This document shows positions 57,850 to 64,000 of a stretch of 64,000 bases of DNA, one piece after another. The DNA is from Gammaproteobacteria bacterium (GTDB taxonomy: Bacteria; Pseudomonadota; Gammaproteobacteria; Pseudomonadales; UBA5518). A program made the position numbers and the translations under genes. The notes below the pieces were generated by a model. The model made no database searches and was not told the DNA's origin. It saw nothing but the letters and a program-made list of their open reading frames with translations. The stretch spans positions 469,295 to 533,294 of the forward strand of contig JADKDK010000007.1 in assembly GCA_016718385.1 (NCBI GenBank), read 5' to 3'. The stretch's first letter is position 1, and each line of letters opens with the position of its first letter.

Positions 57850-59686
57850 TGTGTGCGTCCAGCCACTGCTCCAGCATCATGCAGATCCAGATCATGGTGC
57901 CGTAGTACGAGCTGTGTTCCGCCCCGTGCCGTGCCCACAGCGAATCGATGTATTCCGGGCGCAGGTAGCCGCGCGCCTTGAGCCTCTCGAGGTTGTCCAC
58001 GGCCATCTGGTGCAGCGCGGGGAAATCGTTCATCCACACCCCGAACGGCAACCCGAAGCCGTGCTTGGACTTCGTGAGCGTCTCGGGCGCCAGCGTGTCC
58101 TTGAGCGCGTGCTTGAAGAACCAGCGCAGCTTGTGGCCCTTGATCTTCATGTCCACCGGCACGCGCGCGGCGAAGCGCACCATCTCCAGGTCGATCAGCG
58201 GATAGTGCACGTTCACCCCGGCCAGCTCGCACATGCCGTTGACCTTGCGCAGGTCGTTGTCGGCCAGCGTGAACTTCATGTCCAGGAACAGCATCCGGTT
58301 CAGTGACGAGGCGCAGTTCGCTTCGCCGTAAACCTTGCGCTGCGCCGCCAGCGGCGCGTAGGTGTCGATGCCGCGCAGGAAATCCGGGGCGAAAATATCC
58401 GTCAGCGGTTCGCGGTGCAGGAAGTTATAGGTCTCGAGGCGGTCGGGCAGCGGTACGTTGGCCTGCGCGATATAGCTGCGCAGCTTGCGCAGCGGCGCAA
58501 TGCGCTCGCCCAGCGGAAAATGCATCACCAGCGGTTCGATCAGCGCAGTCCTGAGCGGTGCGGGCAGACGTGTCCAGTATTCGAACACCTTCTGCTTCAC
58601 ATACCGCGTGTTGCCGCCGAAGATCTCGTCGCCGCCGTCGCCGGCCAGCAGGTTCCGGATGCCCGCTTCGCGCGCCAGCCGCGCACAGAAGTACGCGGGT
58701 ACCGCCGAGGCATTGCCGAAGGGTTCGTCGTAGTAGGCGGCCACGGTGGGCAGTGCGTCCACCACGTCCTGCGGTGTCACGTAGTAATGATGGTGCTCGG
58801 TGTTGAATCGGTCCACGGTAATCCGCGCGTAATCGGATTCGTCGTAGCCTTCGGCGTCGAACCCGATCGAGAAGGTCCGGGCCTTGCCGCTCGCGTGGGT
58901 GACGGCTGCGGTCACGCATGAACTGTCCGTGCCCCCGCTCAGGAATGCCCCAACGTCGTCGAAGAGTTGCAGCGGGCGGCCGACGCTGTCCTTCAATGCG
59001 CGGTGAAACTCGGTAACCAGTTCCTCGACAGGCGAGTTGCCGGTGTCCTGAAAATGAATCGGCGCATACTTCGAGCGGCTGATGCTGCCGTTGGCGAATA
59101 TCAGCAGCTCGCCGGGCTCCAGCTTGAACATGCCCTCGTAGATGGTCCGGGGCGCCGGAATGGTGTGGTAATAGAAATAGTCGAAGATCGCCTGCTTCGA
59201 GATCGACGCGCTGACGTCCGGGTGCGCCTTCAGTCCCTGCAAGGAATTGCCGAACACGAGCTGGCCCTGTGCCAGCGTGTAGCACAGCTTCTCGATGCCC
59301 ATCGGGTCGATGGCCAGCAACGTGCGCCCCTGGCGCGCGTCGATGATGGCGAGCGCGAAGGAACCGTTCAATCCCGCCAGGAACTGCTCGCCGTTGCGCC
59401 TGAACGCCTGTGCCGCGGCATGGGCATCGCCCTGCGCCGAGGCAAGCTGCTGTAGCGCCGCATCCTCCCAGTACACGTTGCCCGTTATCGCGATCAGCAG
59501 GTCCGCATCGTGATAGAGGCTTGCGGGCTTGGGGCCGCATATGACGGCAGCGGCGCACCCGTTGGCGGTATGAAGCTGCATCGGCGCCGTGGCATCGCGC
59601 CAGGAAGCAGCGAGCATCTGCTGCAGTTCGGCCGGTCCGGGAACGTTGGATTGCGGCGCGCCGGCCCATCCTGCAAGCGTACTCAT
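57845..59686 (-). CDS. Asparagine synthase-like protein without glutaminase cysteine
   Basis: 613 residues. The N-terminal Ntn-hydrolase-like domain is recognisable (AITGNVYWEDAAL, FALAIIDARQGRTLLAIDPMG) but starts MSTLAGWAG with no Cys at position 2, so it cannot use glutamine in the usual way. The synthetase domain keeps the PP-loop FLSGGTDSSCV, TFSIGFDAEGYDESDYAR, DEPFGNASAVP and LLAGDGGDEIFGGN. XrtA clusters normally carry AsnB-type amidotransferases (MCGI start). This variant resembles beta-lactam synthetase- or lasso-cyclase-like enzymes that adenylate a carboxylate and use another nucleophile. It is on the opposite strand to the operon. The stop is supplied by a family-B repeat. Confidence 0.85.
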   Translation of the reverse strand: MSTLAGWAGAPQSNVPGPAELQQMLAASWRDATAPMQLHTANGCAAAVICGPKPASLYHDADLLIAITGNVYWEDAALQQLASAQGDAHAAAQAFRRNGEQFLAGLNGSFALAIIDARQGRTLLAIDPMGIEKLCYTLAQGQLVFGNSLQGLKAHPDVSASISKQAIFDYFYYHTIPAPRTIYEGMFKLEPGELLIFANGSISRSKYAPIHFQDTGNSPVEELVTEFHRALKDSVGRPLQLFDDVGAFLSGGTDSSCVTAAVTHASGKARTFSIGFDAEGYDESDYARITVDRFNTEHHHYYVTPQDVVDALPTVAAYYDEPFGNASAVPAYFCARLAREAGIRNLLAGDGGDEIFGGNTRYVKQKVFEYWTRLPAPLRTALIEPLVMHFPLGERIAPLRKLRSYIAQANVPLPDRLETYNFLHREPLTDIFAPDFLRGIDTYAPLAAQRKVYGEANCASSLNRMLFLDMKFTLADNDLRKVNGMCELAGVNVHYPLIDLEMVRFAARVPVDMKIKGHKLRWFFKHALKDTLAPETLTKSKHGFGLPFGVWMNDFPALHQMAVDNLERLKARGYLRPEYIDSLWARHGAEHSSYYGTMIWICMMLEQWLDAHT

Positions 59687-59789
59687 GGCTACCCTGTGCG
59701 ATGCGGAAACAACGGCCGCAGTATAGCAGCGGGCGGTGGCATCGCCGTTTGCTGCTAGACTTCCCGCACGATCCTTCGCCTCCCGACGG

Positions 59790-61019
59790 ATGTGCGGTTT
59801 GCCCGATATTATTGTCGCATTCCTGGTCCTTGGCGGCTGCTTGCTGCTCGCCAATACAGTGCTTCTGGCGCTCCTTCGCAAGCCGCTGCTGGCGCTGTGG
59901 CGCGAGCCCGCGTTGCGCGTGCCGGTCGTCATCTTCGAGAGCGATGATTGGGGCGCCGGGCCCACGGAACAGGCGTCGGCACTGCGGCGCCTGCGCCTCA
60001 TCCTGGCGCGGCATACGGATCGCAGCGGACGCCATCCCGTGATGACGCTCGGCGTGACGCTTGCCGCACCGGCAGTGCAGGTGCACCCTGGTGCAGACCT
60101 CGTCTATGCCCGCCGGCTGCTCGACGATCCGGCGTATGCGCCAATCCTCGCGGAGATCCGGCAAGGCATCGGCGATGGTGTGTTCGCCGCGCAGTTGCAC
60201 GGGATGGAGCATTTCATGCCCGCGGTGGCGTGTGATGTCGCGACGCGCGAGCCCGCGGTCCGTGACTGGCTGGCACGTGGCGACCAGTACAGCGAACTGT
60301 TGCCGGACCGGCTCCAGAGCCGCTGGATCGATGCGCGGCAGCTGCCCTCCACCGAGCACGCCGAGGCGCTGATCGAGGCCGAAGTGGCGACGGAAGTGAA
60401 AGTCTTCAGCCAGCTGTTCGGCCATGCGCCCGCTGTCGTGGTGCCGAATACCTTTGCCTGGACCCGCGCGGTGGAGCAGGCCTGGGCGCGCCATGGCCTG
60501 CGTTATCTGGTGACCTGCGGCAGGCGCTTCGTGGCGCGCGATGTGGCGGGGAAGTTGGTCGATGACGGTACCGCACTGCGCAACGGCGACGGATCCGGCG
60601 GGCTGCTCTGCCTGGTGCGCGACGCCTACTTCGAGCCGGTCAAGGGACACCGCGCGCGCGATACGGCGCCCATGCTTCAAAACTATATCGACTGCGCCCG
60701 GCCGCTGCTGTTCGAGACCCACCGCTGCAACTTCACCGCGCTGAATCCAGCCGCGGAGCAGGCGTTCGCCGAGCTGGATGCGTTGATCGCGGCACTCCTG
60801 GAGCAGTGTCCGCACGTGCGCTTCCTGTCGACCGAGGAGCTGGGCGATGCCATTGCATCCGGCGACCGCACAGTGATCGATGATCGTCTCACGATGCGCT
60901 TCAGGGCATGGCTACAGCGCGCCAGCCGCCTGCCTGCATTGCGCCGCTATGCGCGCCTGAGCGGGGCGGGCCTGCTGATATCGCTGCTATTATTGGTTCT
61001 CCGGCCCCAAGCCGACTGA
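59790..61019 (+). CDS. Polysaccharide deacetylase-like membrane-anchored protein
   Basis: 409 residues from ATG 59790. An N-terminal hydrophobic helix (IIVAFLVLGGCLLLANTVLL) is followed by a deacetylase-like barrel: VVIFESDDWGAGP corresponds to the first acidic strand, GVFAAQLHGMEHFMP to the metal-His segment, and LFETHRCNFT to the C-terminal His motif. A second hydrophobic stretch lies at the C-terminus (LISLLLLVLRPQ). Related to NodB-type enzymes by these short motifs only. It diverges from the AsnB-like gene across 103 bases and heads a sulfotransferase/glycosyltransferase run. Confidence 0.65.
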   Translation: MCGLPDIIVAFLVLGGCLLLANTVLLALLRKPLLALWREPALRVPVVIFESDDWGAGPTEQASALRRLRLILARHTDRSGRHPVMTLGVTLAAPAVQVHPGADLVYARRLLDDPAYAPILAEIRQGIGDGVFAAQLHGMEHFMPAVACDVATREPAVRDWLARGDQYSELLPDRLQSRWIDARQLPSTEHAEALIEAEVATEVKVFSQLFGHAPAVVVPNTFAWTRAVEQAWARHGLRYLVTCGRRFVARDVAGKLVDDGTALRNGDGSGGLLCLVRDAYFEPVKGHRARDTAPMLQNYIDCARPLLFETHRCNFTALNPAAEQAFAELDALIAALLEQCPHVRFLSTEELGDAIASGDRTVIDDRLTMRFRAWLQRASRLPALRRYARLSGAGLLISLLLLVLRPQAD

Positions 61020-61037
61020 ACTGTCCCGACCGAGCCC

Positions 61038-61979
61038 ATGCCTAAGCTGCGAAACCTGCACAAGCTGCTGGACCGCGAGATCCGCGCCAAGAACCTGCGC
61101 GCGATGCGCGAGCGCGTGCGTGGCGCGTGGTGGGATTTCAGCGGCCAGCGCATGCCCGCGCCGGTATTCCTGATCGGCTGTTCGCGCTCCGGTACCACGG
61201 TCAGCTACGAAACGCTCGCGGCGTCTGACGAGCTCATTTCCATTGGCTACGAATTGCCGCAGTTCTGGGACGGGTTGTGGGGGCCCGCGCACAACGGCTG
61301 GGAGTCCGAGGCGGCCACTGCGGATGCGGCGAGGCCCGCACACCGCGATGCTTTCTTCCGGTTTTTCTATGCGCGCGTGGGCAAGGGACGCATCCTCGAC
61401 AAGACCTGCATCAACATCCTGCGCATTCCCTACCTGCTCGAGCTGTTCCCGGGCGCGCACTTCGTCTACCTCTATCGTGACGGCCGGGCCAACGTGAGCT
61501 CGCTGATTGACGGCTGGGAGAGCAACGGGCATTTCGGCCTCACGCAGTTCCTGGGTGAATCCCCGGTGCCGGTGGCCATCGACGGCGGGCGCTTCCGCGA
61601 ATGGAGCTTCTTCCTGCCGCCCGGCTGGCGCGACTACAACAATGCCACGCTGGAGCAGGTCTGTGCGTTCCAGTGGGTCAAGGCCAACGAAATGGCCCTG
61701 GACGCCAGGAGCCTGGTGCCGTCGGCGCAATGGACCGAGATCCGCTACGAGGACCTGCTGGACCAACCCGTCGCCACTTTCGAGCGCGTGTTCGGACGAT
61801 TGGGCCTGGTTTTCGACCAACGGCTGCGCGAGCTGTGCGGCAAGCTGACAGACCGCCCCACCAGCCTGGTCTCGGGCGTGCCAGATCGCGACAAGTGGAA
61901 GAAGCGCAACGGACAGCGTGTGGAGCGCGTGATGCCGCAGCTCACGCCCATGCTGCAGCGGCTGGGTTACGATGTCTGA
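61038..61979 (+). CDS. Sulfotransferase family protein
   Basis: 313 residues. PAPS-dependent sulfotransferase fold: the 5'-phosphosulfate loop FLIGCSRSGTTVSYETL and the 3'-phosphate motif FVYLYRDGRANVSSLID, with a conserved C-terminal GVPDRDKWKKRNG. Sulfates a sugar hydroxyl of the EPS or its carrier, as often found in XrtA clusters. Nineteen bases after the deacetylase-like gene; overlaps the next gene by eight bases. Confidence 0.9.
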   Translation: MPKLRNLHKLLDREIRAKNLRAMRERVRGAWWDFSGQRMPAPVFLIGCSRSGTTVSYETLAASDELISIGYELPQFWDGLWGPAHNGWESEAATADAARPAHRDAFFRFFYARVGKGRILDKTCINILRIPYLLELFPGAHFVYLYRDGRANVSSLIDGWESNGHFGLTQFLGESPVPVAIDGGRFREWSFFLPPGWRDYNNATLEQVCAFQWVKANEMALDARSLVPSAQWTEIRYEDLLDQPVATFERVFGRLGLVFDQRLRELCGKLTDRPTSLVSGVPDRDKWKKRNGQRVERVMPQLTPMLQRLGYDV

Positions 61980-62916
61980 GCCGGCAAATCCGCGCTTCGC
62001 GGTGATCATCCCGGCCTTCAACGCGAGCGCGACGCTACGCCAGGCCGTGGATTCCGTGCTGGCGCAAACGTATGCGCCGCACGAGATCATCGTCATCGAC
62101 GACGGTTCCACGGATACCACCGCGGAAGTTGCCCGCAGCTATGACACGCGCGTCACGCTCATCAGCCAGGGCAACAGCGGCGTGTCTGCGGCGAGAAACG
62201 CGGGCGCGCGCGCGGCCAGCGCCGAGTGGCTGTGCTTCCTGGATGCCGATGACTGGTATTACCCGGAGCGGCTCGCGGCCTATGCCGCCATGATCCGCGA
62301 AGTCCCGGACCTGGATTTCCTGACGGGCGATTTCGATTACGTGGACGCGCAGGGCAACCACCTGCGCCGCTCGATGGAATCGATGCCTGCAGGCCAGGCG
62401 ATGCTCGCGCGGGCGCGCGAGGGGCGAGCCGTGATGGAAGGCGAGGTGCTCGGAGACTTCATTAGCGCCCACTTCGGTGACACCCATACGCTCACCGTCC
62501 CGCGGGCCACGTTCCTGGCACTGGGCGGCTACCCGACCGGGTTCGCCGTATGCGAGGACGTAAACTTCCTGATCCGCCTTTGCGCCAGGAGTAGGCGAGT
62601 GGGCGTGGTGTGCGCGCCGACTGCCGCCTACCGGATCCACGGCAACAGTGCCACGCGATCGGATCCGTTACGCGCGCAGCAGCAGACGTTGCTGGCGTTG
62701 AAGGCACTGGTGCCGCAGTTGAAGCAGTCACGGCCTGCGATCCGGCGCGGATTGCGCGATGCGATTCGCCATGCGCGCCTCGACCTGGCGCAGTGCCTGC
62801 TGCGCATGGGCCATCGGCGCGACGCGGTGGTGGCAGCGCTTCCCCTGCTCGGGCACGGCAATGCCGTTGCGCTACGCGGCGCGCTGTGGATCATCAAGGG
62901 GGCGCTGCTCGCGTAG
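61972..62916 (+). CDS. GT2 family glycosyltransferase
   Basis: 314 residues, GT-A fold, frame intact. FAVIIPAFNASATLRQAVDSV, IIVIDDGSTDTTAEV, GNSGVSAARNAGA and FLDADDWYYPERLAAYA (D-A-D metal site) are in order; CEDVNFLIRLC is the C-terminal acceptor region. ATG 61972 overlaps the sulfotransferase stop, so they are coupled. Adds a sugar to the EPS repeat. Confidence 0.93.
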   Translation: MSEPANPRFAVIIPAFNASATLRQAVDSVLAQTYAPHEIIVIDDGSTDTTAEVARSYDTRVTLISQGNSGVSAARNAGARAASAEWLCFLDADDWYYPERLAAYAAMIREVPDLDFLTGDFDYVDAQGNHLRRSMESMPAGQAMLARAREGRAVMEGEVLGDFISAHFGDTHTLTVPRATFLALGGYPTGFAVCEDVNFLIRLCARSRRVGVVCAPTAAYRIHGNSATRSDPLRAQQQTLLALKALVPQLKQSRPAIRRGLRDAIRHARLDLAQCLLRMGHRRDAVVAALPLLGHGNAVALRGALWIIKGALLA

Positions 62917-62920
62917 TCCG

Positions 62921-64000
62921 ATGCCCGATACACCGCAACGCCTGCTCGTCATCACCGAGCTCTTCATGCCCACCAAGGGTGGAACCGCCGTGTGGTTCGA
63001 CGAGGTCTACCGCCGCCTCGGCGGCAAGGAGATCCACATCGTCACCGCGCGCGTTCCCGGCTGCGAAGCGCACGACGCGCAACACGCCAACACCGTCCAC
63101 CGGCTGGATCTGAAGCGCTCGCCCTGGCTGCGTCCCGAGTCGCTCGCCATGTACCTGAAGCTGCTGCTGAAGAGCATCAGTCTGATGCTGACGCAGCGCA
63201 TCGATGCGGTCCATGCCGGGCGCGTGCTGCCCGAAGGGCTTGTGGGTTGGTGCGTCGCGCGTTTGTTCCGCAAGCCCATCGTCATTTATGCACACGGCGA
63301 GGAAATCACCACCTGGCGTCAGAGCGGCAAGTTCAGGGCCATGTGCTTCGCCTATCGGCATGCGGACCAGGTCATTGCGAACAGCGAGTTCACGAAAGAC
63401 GAGTTGCAGAAGATCGGCGTCAGCGAACAGCGGATCACGCTGATCAACCCGGGTGTCGATATCGCGCGTTTTGCGCCGGGCCTGCCCTGCGATGACTTAC
63501 GGGCGCAAGCCGGTTGCGCGGCCCCGGACAAATTGCTGCTGTCGGTCGGACGGCTGAGTCGCCGGAAGGGATTCGACCAGGTCATACGCTGCCTGCCGGG
63601 ACTGCTGCCCGAGTTCCCGAACCTGCAGTACGCCCTTATCGGAATCGGCGAAGACCAGGCCTACCTGGAAGCGCAGGCGCGCGAGTGCGGCGTGGAAGCG
63701 CACGTCCACCTGCTCGGACACGTATCCGTCGCGGATCTGCCGCGCTGGTACAACGCGGCCGACGTGTTCGTGCTGCCCAACCGCGAGATCGACGGTGACA
63801 CCGAAGGCTTCGGCATGGTCTTCGTCGAGGCCTCTGCCTGCGGCGTGCCGGTGGTCGCGGGGCAGGCGGGCGGGACGGCGTCGTCGGTCAACGAGGGTGT
63901 GAGTGGTTATCGGGTCGATGGCAACTCGCTGGAGGATGTGACGAATACCTTGCGACACCTGCTCGAGGACCCCCGTTGGCGAAGAGAATGGGCGAGCAGG
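62921..64000 (+). CDS. GT4 family glycosyltransferase (3' partial)
   Basis: 360 codons read without a stop up to the window edge. GT-B retaining glycosyltransferase: LLVITELFMPTKGGTAVWFD (acceptor side), VIYAHGEEITTWRQ, NPGVDIARFAPG, LLSVGRLSRRKGFDQVI (donor site) and GFGMVFVEASACGVPVVAGQ (E-x7-E). Five bases after the GT2 gene, so it belongs to the same transcript. About 20-40 residues probably lie beyond the window. Confidence 0.93.
   Translation, partial: MPDTPQRLLVITELFMPTKGGTAVWFDEVYRRLGGKEIHIVTARVPGCEAHDAQHANTVHRLDLKRSPWLRPESLAMYLKLLLKSISLMLTQRIDAVHAGRVLPEGLVGWCVARLFRKPIVIYAHGEEITTWRQSGKFRAMCFAYRHADQVIANSEFTKDELQKIGVSEQRITLINPGVDIARFAPGLPCDDLRAQAGCAAPDKLLLSVGRLSRRKGFDQVIRCLPGLLPEFPNLQYALIGIGEDQAYLEAQARECGVEAHVHLLGHVSVADLPRWYNAADVFVLPNREIDGDTEGFGMVFVEASACGVPVVAGQAGGTASSVNEGVSGYRVDGNSLEDVTNTLRHLLEDPRWRREWASR

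Overview
The window looks like a chromosomal segment of a high-GC gammaproteobacterium. It has a fabA-fabB pair, a uvrA / MFS transporter / ssb neighbourhood of the kind seen in Pseudomonas, and REP palindromes with their own REP-associated transposase. Much of it serves an exosortase A (XrtA)/PEP-CTERM exopolysaccharide system. The exosortase gene itself is not in the window and probably lies beyond the right edge. No tRNA, rRNA or CRISPR array was found.

Layout. 0-9.4 kb: a large PEP-CTERM repeat protein (cut by the left edge), two small coupled membrane proteins, the TPR protein PrsT, and a second PEP-CTERM protein behind a sigma-54 promoter. 9.4-15 kb: galE, uvrA and phosphomannomutase. 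15-16.3 kb: a REP factory (tandem REP array, RAYT transposase, degenerate REP array) and a GIY-YIG protein. 16.5-24.6 kb: MFS transporter, ssb, an SDR-like gene, a broken IS110 element, moaB, moeA, and a beta-CASP MBL hydrolase whose N-terminal domain carries an in-frame array of palindromic repeats. 24.6-32 kb: fabB, fabA, then sugar-nucleotide supply genes (ugd, manC/algA, galU). 32-36.3 kb: a visibly more AT-rich patch with a sigma-54-driven Tat-signal protein, two glycosyltransferases and a beta-propeller. 36.3-38.7 kb: a PqqD-like / HprK-like / nucleotidyltransferase operon (HPr-rel-A type). 38.8-64 kb: UDP-HexNAc dehydrogenase, the PrsK/PrsR two-component pair, and the XrtA-type EPS cluster. 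That cluster holds the initiating sugar transferase, export lipoprotein, chain-length protein, tyrosine autokinase, outer-membrane barrel, WecB, deacetylase, FemAB-like protein, glycosyltransferases, ligase/polymerase, an AsnB-like protein, a sulfotransferase and more glycosyltransferases.

How it works together (inference): GalE, GalU, Ugd, ManC, PMM, WecB and the UDP-HexNAc dehydrogenase supply UDP- and GDP-sugars. The EPS cluster builds, decorates and exports the polymer. PrsK-PrsR with sigma-54 switches on export and surface-protein genes. Two sites 24 kb apart share a 17-bp dyad 70-85 bp upstream of a -24/-12 promoter, and a third -24/-12 promoter precedes the export operon.

Two cautions. 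Many genes between 35 and 56 kb, the first gene and the IS110 transposase carry single-base frameshifts, often next to short C, G or A runs, while housekeeping genes are clean. Both sequencing error and real decay are possible. REP palindromes (GTAGGAGCGGGC... family) are everywhere and in several places supply the stop codon or C-terminal tail of the adjacent gene.
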